Source: Oscillospiraceae bacterium (lineage in GTDB: Bacteria; Bacillota; Clostridia; Oscillospirales; Oscillospiraceae). Taken from it: a stretch of 64,000 nucleotides of DNA. A program made the translations under genes and the position numbers. The notes under the pieces are model-generated. The model saw only the letters and a list, made by a program, of their open reading frames with translations, ran no database searches and was not told where the DNA came from. The stretch spans positions 1 to 64,000 of the forward strand of contig JAFUFT010000039.1 in assembly GCA_017469795.1 (NCBI GenBank), in the 5' to 3' direction. Shown one piece after another: positions 1-8,317 of this stretch (position 1 is the stretch's first letter; every line of letters starts with the position of its first letter).

Positions 1-1
1 A

Positions 2-655
2 AAATTTGCAGAGGGAAGCTGTCTGATCACCTGCGGAGACACCATGGTGCTGTGCAACGCCTCGGTGGAGGAAAAGGTGCCGAGCCATGTGACCTCCGGC
101 GGATGGATCACCGCGGAGTATTCCATGCTGCCCCGGGCCAACCGGGAGCGCAGCCGCCGTGACGTGAGCAAGCTGAAGCTCAGCCCCAGAAGCGCCGAGA
201 TTCAGCGTCTCATCGGCCGCAGCCTCCGAAGCGCAGTGGACCTTTCCAAGCTGGAGGGCATCAGCATCACCCTGGACTGCGACGTGCTGCAGGGGGACGG
301 AGGAACCCGGACCGCCTCCGTGACCGGCGGGTTCGTGGCGCTGGTGCTGTGCTTCCGGAAGCTGCTGGAGGAGGGGAAGATCGGCGAAATGCCGGTTCGC
401 ACCTTTGTCTCCGGCGTGTCCGCGGGAATTGTGGACGGCGTTCCCATGCTGGATTTGCAGTACTATGAGGATTCCAGGGCCGACGTGGACCTCAACTGTG
501 TCATGGACGGAAACGGCGGGATCATCGAGCTGCAGGGCACCGGAGAGGGCCGCCCTTTTACCATGGAGGAACAGCGGCAACTTCTGGAGCTCTGCGGGCA
601 CGGGAACGAGCTGCTGCAGCGCAAGCAGCGGGAAGTCCTGGGGGAACTGGTATGA
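2..655 (+). CDS. rph: Ribonuclease PH, 5'-truncated by the window edge
   Basis: RNase PH trims the 3' ends of tRNA precursors by phosphorolysis. The reading frame is open from base 2, so the N-terminus lies outside the window. Visible family landmarks are a VLCNASVEEKVP stretch, GGWITAEYSMLPRA, an EIQRLIGRSLR segment and the SITLDCDVLQGDGGTR motif that forms the phosphate and active-site region. The C-terminus is complete and ends in TGA. The next gene, rdgB, starts at an ATG overlapping this stop by four bases, so the two are translationally coupled. The rph-rdgB pairing is common in Firmicutes. The assignment is firm; only the missing N-terminus is unknown. Confidence 0.95.
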   Translation, partial: KFAEGSCLITCGDTMVLCNASVEEKVPSHVTSGGWITAEYSMLPRANRERSRRDVSKLKLSPRSAEIQRLIGRSLRSAVDLSKLEGISITLDCDVLQGDGGTRTASVTGGFVALVLCFRKLLEEGKIGEMPVRTFVSGVSAGIVDGVPMLDLQYYEDSRADVDLNCVMDGNGGIIELQGTGEGRPFTMEEQRQLLELCGHGNELLQRKQREVLGELV

Positions 656-1260
656 CGGTAGTAGTGGCCAGCAACAACCCCAACAAGATCCGGGAGATCA
701 AGGCCATCCTGGCACCGCTGGGATGGGAGGTCCTGAGCCAGAAGGAGGCCGGCGTCCATGTGGATCCGGAGGAAAACGGCCTGACCTTCGAGGAGAATTC
801 CGCCATCAAAGCCCGGGCGGTGATGGAAGAGAGCGGCCTGAGTGCGGTTGCTGATGATTCCGGCATCGAGGTGGATGCCCTTTGCGGGGCGCCGGGCGTA
901 CACTCCGCCCGGTATGGCGGGGATGCCTGCCCCGATGACAGCGCCAGAAATGAGCTGCTGCTGCGCAATATGGAGTCAGTGCCGGACGGGGAGCGGGACG
1001 CCAGATTTGTCTCGGTGATTACGATGATTCGCCCGGATGGCAGCGCAGTCTCTGCTCGCGGCGAGCTCCCGGGTAAGATCCTGCGGCAGGCGGAGGGAGA
1101 CGGAGGCTTCGGCTACGATCCGCTGTTCTACATCCCGGCGGAGGGATGCACCATGGCGCAGCTTTCCCCGGAACGGAAGAATCAGATCTCCCACCGGGCA
1201 GAGGCGCTGAGACGCTTTGTTGAGAAACTGATGAAGGAGAACGAACATGCTGACAAGTAA
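652..1260 (+). CDS. rdgB: dITP/XTP pyrophosphatase (RdgB/HAM1 family)
   Basis: House-cleaning NTPase that hydrolyses non-canonical purine nucleotides (XTP, dITP) to monophosphates so that they are not incorporated into nucleic acid. The 202-aa protein has the N-terminal SNNPNKIREIK signature, the FEENSAIKA segment, the ADDSGIEVDAL motif carrying the catalytic acidic residues, and GGFGYDPLF near the C-terminus. The length is normal for the family. It overlaps rph by four bases upstream, and its end overlaps the yhbY start, so the three genes look like one operon. Confidence 0.95.
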   Translation: MTVVVASNNPNKIREIKAILAPLGWEVLSQKEAGVHVDPEENGLTFEENSAIKARAVMEESGLSAVADDSGIEVDALCGAPGVHSARYGGDACPDDSARNELLLRNMESVPDGERDARFVSVITMIRPDGSAVSARGELPGKILRQAEGDGGFGYDPLFYIPAEGCTMAQLSPERKNQISHRAEALRRFVEKLMKENEHADK

Positions 1261-1681
1261 ACAGCGGGCAGAGCTTCGGGCCAAAGCCAACTGCCTTGAG
1301 GTGACGCTGATGATCGGAAAAGAGGGGATCTCCGACGGAACGGCGGAGACTGCCTCCGGGCAGCTGGAGAACCGGGAACTGATCAAAGGCCGGGTCCTGG
1401 AGACCGCCGGACTGACGGCACGGGAGGCCAGCGACGCCCTGTGCGCCATGACCGGTGCGGAGGGAGTTTCCTGCGTGGGCAACACCTTCGTGATTTACCG
1501 GAAATCCAAAAAGCTGGAGGTGCAGCGGGCTCAGGAGAAGGCGAAGGAACGGGCGGCGAAGAAGGTCAATCCCGTCCGGGCCGGAATCCAGAAGCGCCGC
1601 GCAAAGGCAAAGAAGGATAAGGAACGCCGGGACGAATTCTTCCGGCAGCAGCGGGAAAAGGAGCGCAGAGAGAAGAAATAA
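1247..1681 (+). CDS. yhbY: YhbY/CRM-domain RNA-binding protein
   Basis: The first ~95 residues form a CRS1-YhbY (CRM) domain, an RNA-binding fold linked in bacteria to ribosome assembly. The typical start LTSKQRAELRAKA and a GKEGISD segment (the GxxG-like loop) are visible. Residues ~100-144 are a highly basic Lys/Arg/Glu-rich tail that many short YhbY proteins lack; it probably adds nonspecific RNA affinity (inference). The start overlaps the end of rdgB by 14 bases. The neighbouring nadD-yqeK and rsfS genes match the known yqeI-yqeL gene order in Bacillus. Confidence 0.9.
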   Translation: MLTSKQRAELRAKANCLEVTLMIGKEGISDGTAETASGQLENRELIKGRVLETAGLTAREASDALCAMTGAEGVSCVGNTFVIYRKSKKLEVQRAQEKAKERAAKKVNPVRAGIQKRRAKAKKDKERRDEFFRQQREKERREKK

Positions 1682-1729
1682 CAGCTTCAGATGAGAGAGA
1701 AAAAGCGACTATCGGGAGGGGAAAACAGT

Positions 1730-2950
1730 ATGGCAAGAATCGGCGTATTCGGAGGAACATTCAACCCGCCCCACAGGGGGCATCTTCAGGCGGCGGAGGA
1801 GGTCGCCCGGACGTTGGCGCTGGACCGGGTTCTGTTTATCCCGGACCGGGAGCCGCCCCATAAACAGGTGCCGGACGGTACGCCGGACGGCCGGACCCGG
1901 CTGGAGCTGGTGCAGGCTGCAATTGGGGAGCTTCCCTTTGCGGAGGCGGACGACATGGAGCTTCGCCGGGAGGGGAAGAGCTATACGGCAGATACGCTCC
2001 GGCTGCTCCGGGACCGGTTCCCGGACGATACGCTGTACCTGATCACCGGGACGGATATGTTCCTGAGCCTGCATCAGTGGTATCATCCCGAGGAGATCTG
2101 CCGGTATGCAGTGATCGTCGGACTGCGGCGGACGGAAGGAGACGGGGACGGAGCGTTCCTGTCCCAGAAGAATCGGCTGGAAAAGCAGTTCGGGGCCAGA
2201 GTGGAGCTGGTCGAAAACCGGGTGCTGGAGATCTCCTCCTCCAGAGTCCGGCGCCTCCTGATCCTGGGCGGCGCGGAGAAATATGTTCCGGAGCCGGTGC
2301 TTTCAATCATCAGGAACCGGGGCCTTTACAACACAGATCAGGACTACCGGAACCTTCCGGAGGAGGAGCTGCGCCGTGTGGCGGTGGGCCTTCTGAAGGA
2401 GTCCCGCGTCAACCATGTGCTGGGATGCGCGGACACGGCGAGGAAGCTGGCCCGGCTGTACGGCGCGGATGAGACCACGGCTTATCGGGCGGGGCTTCTC
2501 CACGATGTGACCAAGGCCATCGACGGAGAAGACCAGTTGCTATTGGTGGACAAGTATGATATACTCATCAGTGATTTTGAGCGGAGCCATCCCAAGCTGC
2601 TCCACGCAAAAACCGGCGCCTACGTGGCAAAATACGTGTTCGGAGAGTCGGAGGAAATCCAAAAGGCCATATTCTGGCACACCACCGGAAAAGCCGACAT
2701 GAGCCTGATGGAGAAGATCATCTATCTGGCGGACTACATGGAACCCACCCGGAATTTCCCCGGCGTCGAAAAGCTGCGGGAGCTTGCCTGGACAGATTTG
2801 GACCGGGCCATGCTGCTGGCCTTTACCATGTGCATCGAGGAACTGGTCCGGGAGAACAAAAACGTCTGCAAGGACTCCAGAGAGGCCAGAGACTTTATCA
2901 CCCGGGAGCTGGGCGAGCCCGTTGAAGAAATCCCGCAACAGGAGGAATAA
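1730..2950 (+). CDS. nadD: NadD-YqeK fusion: nicotinate-nucleotide adenylyltransferase plus HD-domain phosphohydrolase
   Basis: Residues ~1-200 are NadD, which makes deamido-NAD from NaMN and ATP. The GGTFNPPHRGHL nucleotidyltransferase motif and an ISSSRVR motif (ISSTxIR-like) near residue 165 are visible. Residues ~215-405 are an HD hydrolase of the YqeK type, known in Bacillus and others as a symmetrical diadenosine tetraphosphate hydrolase, with GLLHDVTKAI, HAKTGAY and ADYMEPTR. In Bacillus these are two adjacent genes; here one frame runs through both with no stop. The ATG at 1730 is preferred over an upstream in-frame ATG at 1691 because a GGGAGGGG site sits just before it and NadD proteins begin at this point. 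Confidence 0.93.
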   Translation: MARIGVFGGTFNPPHRGHLQAAEEVARTLALDRVLFIPDREPPHKQVPDGTPDGRTRLELVQAAIGELPFAEADDMELRREGKSYTADTLRLLRDRFPDDTLYLITGTDMFLSLHQWYHPEEICRYAVIVGLRRTEGDGDGAFLSQKNRLEKQFGARVELVENRVLEISSSRVRRLLILGGAEKYVPEPVLSIIRNRGLYNTDQDYRNLPEEELRRVAVGLLKESRVNHVLGCADTARKLARLYGADETTAYRAGLLHDVTKAIDGEDQLLLVDKYDILISDFERSHPKLLHAKTGAYVAKYVFGESEEIQKAIFWHTTGKADMSLMEKIIYLADYMEPTRNFPGVEKLRELAWTDLDRAMLLAFTMCIEELVRENKNVCKDSREARDFITRELGEPVEEIPQQEE

Positions 2951-2952
2951 TA

Positions 2953-3318
2953 TTGTTATCAGCAAAAGAAGCCGCCATCATCGCGGCAAAGGCACTCGAC
3001 GACAAAAAGGCCAGGAATCTGATGATGCTGGAGGTCAAGGGCGTAACGACCCTGGCGGAGTACATGATCCTGTCCACCGGCACCTCCGATACCCATCTTC
3101 GGGCACTGTGCGACGAGGTGGAGAAAAAGATGGAAGAAGCCGGCGAGCAGGTCTGGCACCGGGAGGGCTATCGCGGCGACACCTGGATCGTGATGGACTT
3201 CTGCGGCGTGATCGTGCACGTGTTCACGGAAGAACAGCGTAAGTTCTATGACCTGGAACGACTCTGGGGTGACGCCCCGGTCGTGGATCTGGATCCGATT
3301 CTGAATCCCCAGGCATGA
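2953..3318 (+). CDS. rsfS: Ribosomal silencing factor RsfS
   Basis: RsfS (Iojap/YqeL) binds ribosomal protein L14 on the 50S subunit and blocks joining to 30S when nutrients are scarce. The 121-aa product has the family's KALDDKKARNLMMLEV start, a STGTSDTHLRAL segment and the GDTWIVMDFCGVIVHVF core. Translation appears to begin at TTG (2953), a few bases after an AGGAGG site that overlaps the end of the nadD-yqeK fusion. It lies between nadD-yqeK and leuS, as expected for this conserved cluster. Confidence 0.93.
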   Translation: MLSAKEAAIIAAKALDDKKARNLMMLEVKGVTTLAEYMILSTGTSDTHLRALCDEVEKKMEEAGEQVWHREGYRGDTWIVMDFCGVIVHVFTEEQRKFYDLERLWGDAPVVDLDPILNPQA

Positions 3319-3338
3319 TGATATTTTGAGGAAACAAG

Positions 3339-5849
3339 GTGAGTAACATGAAATATGATTTTGCCGCCATCGAGCCGAAGTGGCAGAAGATCTGGGCGGA
3401 CAAGAAGCTCTTTAAAGCTGAGAACGGATCCGACAAAAAGAAATTCTATGCGCTGGTGGAGTTCCCCTATCCCTCCGGCGCGGGACTCCACGTGGGACAT
3501 CCCAGACCCTATACCGCTATGGACGCCATCGCCCGGAAAAAGCGGATGGAGGGGTATAACGTGCTGTTCCCCATGGGATACGACGCCTTCGGCCTCCCCA
3601 CGGAGAACTTCGCCATCAAGAACCATATCCATCCCGCGGTGGTAACCAAGCAGAACATCGAGAATTTCACCCGTCAGCTGCATATGCTGGGTTATTCCTT
3701 TGACTGGGACCGCTGTATCGATACGACGGATCCGAACTACTACAAGTGGACGCAGTGGATCTTCCTGCAGCTCTACAAACACGGCCTGGCATACAAGGCC
3801 ACCATGCCCGTCAACTGGTGCACCTCCTGCAAGTGCGTCCTTGCCAACGAGGAGGTCGTGGAGGGCGTATGCGAGCGTTGCGGCGCGCCTGTTGTCCGGA
3901 AGGAGAAATCCCAGTGGATGCTGAAGATCACCGAGTACGCTCAAAAGCTGATCGACGGCCTGGATAACGTGGACTTCATCGAGCGGGTCAAGACCCAGCA
4001 GAAGAACTGGATCGGCCGCTCCACCGGCGCGGAGGTCACGTTCCGTGCCACTACCGGCGACGATATCGTGGTTTTTACCACCCGCCCCGACACCCTCTTC
4101 GGCGCCACCTACATGGTCATCTCCCCGGAGCACCGGTATGTGCAGCAGTGGATGCCGCAGCTGGAGAACCAGGACGAGGTCCAGGCGTATGTGGCCGAAG
4201 CGGCCCGGAAGTCAGACTTTGAACGGACGGAGCTGGCTGCGGACAAGGAAAAGACCGGCGTGATGCTCAAGGGCGTCAAAGCTATCAATCCGGTCAACGG
4301 CAAGGAGATCCCCATCTTCATTTCCGACTATGTGCTGGCGACCTACGGTACCGGTGCCATTATGGCCGTTCCCGCCCATGACTCGAGAGACTGGGCCTTT
4401 GCTAAGAAGTTCGGCTGCGAGATCACAGAAGTGGTCTCCGGCGGAAATGTGGAGGAGGCGGCGTTTACCGACAAGGACGAAAACGCGATCCTCGTGAATT
4501 CCGGATTCCTCAACGGCCTGAGCGTGAAGGACGCCATCCCCGCCATGACCAAATGGCTGGAGGAGCAGGGAATCGGCGCCGCCAAGGTCAACTACAAGCT
4601 CCGGGACTGGGTGTTCTCCCGTCAGCGCTACTGGGGCGAGCCTATCCCGATCGTTCACTGCCCTGCCTGCGGCACAGTGCCGCTTCCTGAGAGCGAGCTT
4701 CCGCTGGTGCTGCCGGAGGTGGAGAGCTATGAGCCCACGGACGACGGCGAAAGCCCCCTGGCTTCCATGACTGACTGGGTCAACTGCTCCTGCCCCAAGT
4801 GCGGCGGCCCGGCCAAGCGGGAGACCGATACCATGCCTCAGTGGGCTGGCTCCAGCTGGTATTTCCTCCGGTATATGGATCCCCACAACACCGAAGCGCT
4901 GGCCTCCAAGGAGGCGCTGGAGTACTGGGGACAGGTGGACTGGTACAACGGCGGTATGGAGCATACCACGCTGCATCTGCTTTACAGCCGGTTCTGGAAC
5001 AACTTCCTCCATGATATCGGCGTGGTTCCCCATGCCGAGCCCTACGCCAAGCGCACCAGCCACGGCATGATCCTGGGCCGCAACCCCCACTATGTGGGTT
5101 ACGCCGAGACGGAGGAGGAGAAGGCGGAACTGGTCCGCAAATACGGCGCCCAGGCCCAGCGGCCCGCGGTGAAGATGTCCAAATCTCTGGGCAATGTGGT
5201 CAATCCCGACGACGTTGTGAAAGAGTACGGCGCCGACACCATGCGTCTTTATATCATGTTTATCGGCGACTTTGAAAAGACCGCCACCTGGTCGGACGAG
5301 GCCGTGAAGGGCTGTAAGCGCTTCCTGGACAAGGTCTGGAATCTGGCGGAGACCGTCACGGACGATGCCGCCGAATACAGCGCAAAAAATGAGACGGCCA
5401 TGCACAAGACTATCAAGAAAGTGACGGAGGACGTGGACGGCCTGAAGGCCAACACTGCCATTGCCGCACTGATGAGCCTGGTGAACACCATGGGGTCCAC
5501 CGGCTGCAACCGGGCGGAACTCAAGACGCTTCTGACGATCCTCTCGCCATTTGCACCCCACATTGCCGAGGAGCTCTGGGAGATGCACGGGTTCGAAGGT
5601 TACGCCTCCGTCGCCCCCTGGCCGGCCTATGACGAGGCGAAGACTGTCGACGCAGAGATCGATATGGCCATTCAGGTCAACGGCAAGTTCCGCGGCACCA
5701 TGCGGATCGCGGCGGACGTCAGCAAGGAGGACGCCGTGGCGGCCGCGCTGGAGACGGACATCGTCAAGCGGCAGATGGCAAACATCGGCGGCGAAGTCCG
5801 CAAGACCATCGTGGTGCCCGGGAAGCTGATCAATCTCATTATCAAGTAA
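3339..5849 (+). CDS. leuS: Leucyl-tRNA synthetase
   Basis: Class I aminoacyl-tRNA synthetase that charges tRNA-Leu. The 836-aa protein has the HIGH-type motif ([12 protein letters not shown]) near residue 55 and the KMSKS loop (VKMSKSLGN) near residue 615. An inserted CP1 editing domain lies between them ([18 protein letters not shown]), and zinc-binding cysteines appear around CTSCKC and CPACG. The start is ambiguous: GTG at 3339 after a GAGG, or ATG at 3348 after AGGTGA. There is no T-box or promoter-like sequence in the 20-base gap from rsfS, so it is probably read through from upstream. Confidence 0.96.
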   Translation: MSNMKYDFAAIEPKWQKIWADKKLFKAENGSDKKKFYALVEFPYPSGAGLHVGHPRPYTAMDAIARKKRMEGYNVLFPMGYDAFGLPTENFAIKNHIHPAVVTKQNIENFTRQLHMLGYSFDWDRCIDTTDPNYYKWTQWIFLQLYKHGLAYKATMPVNWCTSCKCVLANEEVVEGVCERCGAPVVRKEKSQWMLKITEYAQKLIDGLDNVDFIERVKTQQKNWIGRSTGAEVTFRATTGDDIVVFTTRPDTLFGATYMVISPEHRYVQQWMPQLENQDEVQAYVAEAARKSDFERTELAADKEKTGVMLKGVKAINPVNGKEIPIFISDYVLATYGTGAIMAVPAHDSRDWAFAKKFGCEITEVVSGGNVEEAAFTDKDENAILVNSGFLNGLSVKDAIPAMTKWLEEQGIGAAKVNYKLRDWVFSRQRYWGEPIPIVHCPACGTVPLPESELPLVLPEVESYEPTDDGESPLASMTDWVNCSCPKCGGPAKRETDTMPQWAGSSWYFLRYMDPHNTEALASKEALEYWGQVDWYNGGMEHTTLHLLYSRFWNNFLHDIGVVPHAEPYAKRTSHGMILGRNPHYVGYAETEEEKAELVRKYGAQAQRPAVKMSKSLGNVVNPDDVVKEYGADTMRLYIMFIGDFEKTATWSDEAVKGCKRFLDKVWNLAETVTDDAAEYSAKNETAMHKTIKKVTEDVDGLKANTAIAALMSLVNTMGSTGCNRAELKTLLTILSPFAPHIAEELWEMHGFEGYASVAPWPAYDEAKTVDAEIDMAIQVNGKFRGTMRIAADVSKEDAVAAALETDIVKRQMANIGGEVRKTIVVPGKLINLIIK

Positions 5850-5872
5850 TCACAAAAAACAGCAAAATTCCC

Positions 5873-5901
5873 TTGACAATTTATGCATCCTTGCATATAA
5901 T
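5873..5901 (+). promoter_or_regulatory. Housekeeping sigma promoter for rpsU
   Basis: TTGACA (5873-5878) and TATAAT (5896-5901) are separated by 17 bases, a perfect match to the vegetative consensus. It lies directly after leuS and upstream of rpsU, giving that gene its own strong promoter. Confidence 0.9.
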
Positions 5902-5965
5902 AAGAAAAGCCGTAAATGGCCCTTAAAGCATTTCCCAGGGAAATGCGTCGGAGGGAGGGAAAACC

Positions 5966-6151
5966 ATGTCTGAGATCCGCGTCAAAGAAAACGAGTCTCT
6001 CGAGAGCGCAATCAAGAGATTCAAGCGCAGCTGCGCAAAAGACGGCGTTATTGCGGAGTATAAGAAGCGTGAGCATTATGTCAGCCCCAGCCTGAAGCGC
6101 AAGCAGAAGTCTGAAGCTGCCCGCAAGAACAACAAGAGAAAGTATTATTGA
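5966..6151 (+). CDS. rpsU: 30S ribosomal protein S21
   Basis: Small-subunit ribosomal protein S21, 61 aa and very basic. The family pattern is clear: an acidic N-terminus ([16 protein letters not shown]), a central Cys and a Lys/Arg-rich C-terminal helix ending in KKRKYY-like residues. A GGAGGGAGGG site precedes the ATG. A consensus promoter and a strong intrinsic terminator bracket the gene, so it is a monocistronic unit. Confidence 0.95.
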   Translation: MSEIRVKENESLESAIKRFKRSCAKDGVIAEYKKREHYVSPSLKRKQKSEAARKNNKRKYY

Positions 6152-6645
6152 TTTCTCTCATTATGCGTTTTTGGCACCCCGCCGTATGGCGGGGTGCTTT
6201 TTATCTCCTGTATATAGTCTGGAACAGCACCCGGAGGAATGTTCTGCCGCAGTTCCGGGTCCTCGATCAGAACCATCGGAACGCCGCCCTGCTCCAGGGC
6301 GGCATATTTCTTCCGCAGGCTTTGAAGAGAATCAAACAGGACCGCGTGAGGTTCCCTGTCCCTGCAGAACGTGAAATAGTTCGTGCAGAGATCCTCGGAA
6401 TAATAACAGGGCAGGTCCTGCCGCAGCTTTCCCAGTTCCTCCGGAGAAACGGGATCGCCGCGACCCCCGGGACAGGGGAGCTGGAAGTCCATGTATACAG
6501 ACTCCAGAACAACGCAGAGCTTTCCGCCGGATGCATCCATCAGGTATCGGATATAATCGGTCATCGTACCCCCGGATACGGCGCAGTCTGCCAGGAAAAA
6601 TCCCTCCGGCACCTCCCGGATGGAAGAACACACTTTCATTGACAA
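6145..6645 (-). CDS. Hypothetical protein overlapping the rpsU terminator
   Basis: I do not recognise a family. The 166-aa frame begins at TTG (6645), with an AGGGGGG site about seven bases upstream; an in-frame ATG lies at 6639. The composition is globular, with no signal peptide or membrane segment. An [16 protein letters not shown] segment near residue 16 faintly recalls the PRPP-binding loop of phosphoribosyltransferases, but the acidic pair is missing, so no function is claimed. The C-terminus reads through the rpsU terminator hairpin. The opposite strand is also open over almost the same span (6148-6642); the minus frame is preferred for its ribosome binding site and more protein-like composition. 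Moderate to low certainty. Confidence 0.5.
   Translation of the reverse strand: MSMKVCSSIREVPEGFFLADCAVSGGTMTDYIRYLMDASGGKLCVVLESVYMDFQLPCPGGRGDPVSPEELGKLRQDLPCYYSEDLCTNYFTFCRDREPHAVLFDSLQSLRKKYAALEQGGVPMVLIEDPELRQNIPPGAVPDYIQEIKSTPPYGGVPKTHNERNQ
6174..6202 (+). terminator. Intrinsic terminator after rpsU
   Basis: A perfect 10-bp stem (GCACCCCGCC / GGCGGGGTGC) with a GTAT loop is followed by TTTTT. It overlaps the last codons of the opposite-strand hypothetical gene at 6145-6645. Confidence 0.9.
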
Positions 6646-6721
6646 GACAGCGCCCCCCTGATAAAATAGCTATTACAGTTTATGAAGTTGTTTCTTGATT
6701 AGAAGCGGAAGGGAGAGTCCT

Positions 6722-7270
6722 ATGGCATTTTCGCTGCTGGCCGATCTGGAGGTTTCGTCGATCCTGGATCTGACGCCGGAATGGTTTCAAAACAACGGGA
6801 TTCGTCTCATGCTCCTGGATTTTGACAATACAGTGGTTGCCTATACTGTATCCGAGCCGTCTCCGGAGTTCCTGCGGTGGCTGAAACAGCTGCGGGCGAT
6901 CGGCGTGGATGTGATGATCGTTTCCAACAGCAGGAAAAGCCGGCGAGTCCCTGATTTCTGCGAGAAGTGGGGAATCCCCTATGTCAAAAGGGCCGGGAAG
7001 CCCTCGACCAGAGGGATCAAAAGAGCCATGGCACAGTTTGACGCCGGACCGGAGGAAACTGCACTGGCCGGGGATCAGATCTTTACGGATATTCTGAGCG
7101 GCAACCGCGCCGGGATCACCTCAATTCTGGTCCATCCGATCCTGTTTTCCAACCCGTTTCAGGTGGTCCGGTTCGGGATCGAGCAGCCGTTTATCCGGCT
7201 GGCCCGGAGAAAAAGATCGCGGAACATGGAACGGAGCACTTGCAATTATGACGATCATACGGTAAAATAG
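6722..7270 (+). CDS. yqeG: YqeG-family HAD IIIA-type phosphatase
   Basis: HAD-superfamily hydrolase of the YqeG type. HAD motif I is LLDFDNTVV (DxD-like, here DFDNT), motif II is the VSNS segment, the lysine lies in KRAGKPS, and motif III/IV is LAGDQIFTDILSGNRAG. Known YqeG proteins are about 170-180 aa; from ATG 6722, preceded by GAAGGGAGAG, this one is 182 aa. An upstream TTG (6695) in the same frame is less likely. The substrate is unknown; related proteins dephosphorylate phosphatidylglycerophosphate in other lineages. Confidence 0.88.
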   Translation: MAFSLLADLEVSSILDLTPEWFQNNGIRLMLLDFDNTVVAYTVSEPSPEFLRWLKQLRAIGVDVMIVSNSRKSRRVPDFCEKWGIPYVKRAGKPSTRGIKRAMAQFDAGPEETALAGDQIFTDILSGNRAGITSILVHPILFSNPFQVVRFGIEQPFIRLARRKRSRNMERSTCNYDDHTVK

Positions 7271-7334
7271 AGACATAATCGAAAGAAAATGGACGCCGCA
7301 TCTGCGGTGTACGAGATTTTAGGGAGGAATACCA

Positions 7335-7898
7335 ATGATTTCAGCAGGCGAATTCAGAAACGGCGTTACGTTCGAGATGGACGGCAAAGTGATGCAGGTT
7401 GTCGAATTCCAGCACGTGAAACCCGGAAAAGGCGCTGCGTTTGTCCGCACCAAGATGAAAAACGTGATCACCGGAGCTGTGACTGAGACCAGCTTCAACC
7501 CCACCGCCAAGTTCCCCACGGCCTACGTGGAGCGGAAAAAGCTCGAGTACTCCTACAACGACGGCGGGATCTACTATTTCATGGATATGGAGTCCTATGA
7601 GATGACGGCTGTCAACGAGTCCGATCTGGGCGACAGCTTCAAGTTCGTCAAAGAGAACATGGAGTGCACCATCCTCAGCTATAAGGGCAATGTGTTCGCG
7701 GTGGAGCCCCCCACGTTTGTGGAACTGGAAATCACCCAGACCGAGCCTGGCGTCAAGGGCGATACTGCCACCAACGTCACCAAGCCCGCCATTGTGGAGA
7801 CCGGCGCTGAGATCAAGGTTCCGCTGTTTATCAATGAGGGCGATCGGATCCGCATCGACACCCGTACCGGCGAGTATCTCGAGCGCGCCAAGGGCTGA
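7335..7898 (+). CDS. efp: Elongation factor P
   Basis: EF-P enters stalled ribosomes between the P and E sites and promotes peptide bond formation at proline runs. The 187-aa product has the KOW-like N-domain with the tip loop [10 protein letters not shown], whose Lys32 is the position modified in other bacteria, then two OB-fold domains ending in [26 protein letters not shown] site precedes the start. The stop shares a base with the next ATG (TGATG), coupling it to the zinc-ribbon gene downstream. Confidence 0.96.
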   Translation: MISAGEFRNGVTFEMDGKVMQVVEFQHVKPGKGAAFVRTKMKNVITGAVTETSFNPTAKFPTAYVERKKLEYSYNDGGIYYFMDMESYEMTAVNESDLGDSFKFVKENMECTILSYKGNVFAVEPPTFVELEITQTEPGVKGDTATNVTKPAIVETGAEIKVPLFINEGDRIRIDTRTGEYLERAKG

Positions 7899-8287
7899 TG
7901 CTGTTTGAGGACCAGGCGGCCTATCTGCAGCAGCTCAAAACGGAGGCCGGCCTTGATCTGGATGATCCCAAGCAGCGGCTTTTGTCAGAACTGACCGACA
8001 CAGTATCTCTGCTGTGCCACCAGATCTACAGCGTCGGCGCTGTGGTCGACGGTCTCAATGAGACGCTGGAGGAAGTTCAGACGCTGATGTCCTATGACTT
8101 CGAGCTGGAAGAGACGGACGAGGATGGCAACATCCTGGGTCTGGACGACTATTACGACGGGAAAGAGATCCCGCTCTATGAAGTCAAGTGTCCGAAATGC
8201 GGAGATCATTTCGCAGTGGATGAGACCACGCTGCAAAAGGGGTTTTCCTGTCCGAGCTGCGGAGAAAAACTGATTCAGGCAGAATAA
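7898..8287 (+). CDS. CD1247-N-terminal-type protein with C-terminal zinc ribbon
   Basis: A 129-aa protein. Residues ~1-75 are predicted helical (YLQQLKTEAGL, then LCHQIYSVGAVVDGLNETLEEV), resembling the small Clostridia family annotated as CD1247 N-terminal domain. Residues ~76-95 are acidic. The C-terminus is a zinc ribbon with CPKCGDHF and CPSCGEKL pairs. No catalytic residues are visible. It is translationally coupled to efp by a one-base overlap. Family recognition is moderate and the function is unknown. Confidence 0.8.
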   Translation: MLFEDQAAYLQQLKTEAGLDLDDPKQRLLSELTDTVSLLCHQIYSVGAVVDGLNETLEEVQTLMSYDFELEETDEDGNILGLDDYYDGKEIPLYEVKCPKCGDHFAVDETTLQKGFSCPSCGEKLIQAE

Positions 8288-8290
8288 AAA

Positions 8291-8314
8291 AGAGCGGCGT
8301 CAGCCGCTCTTTTT
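8291..8314. terminator. Bidirectional intrinsic terminator
   Basis: An 8-bp perfect stem (AGAGCGGC / GCCGCTCT) with a GTCA loop is flanked by AAAAA on the left and TTTT on the right. It can therefore serve the efp unit and the converging minus-strand gene. Confidence 0.85.
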
Positions 8315-8317
8315 CTG

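Noticed and set aside
3300..3348. A leucine T-box before leuS
   Set aside because: The gap between rsfS and leuS is only 20 bases, with no T-box sequence or terminator.
6148..6642. 164-aa plus-strand frame opposite the hypothetical gene
   Set aside because: It starts inside the rpsU terminator region without a ribosome site and its composition is less protein-like than the minus frame.
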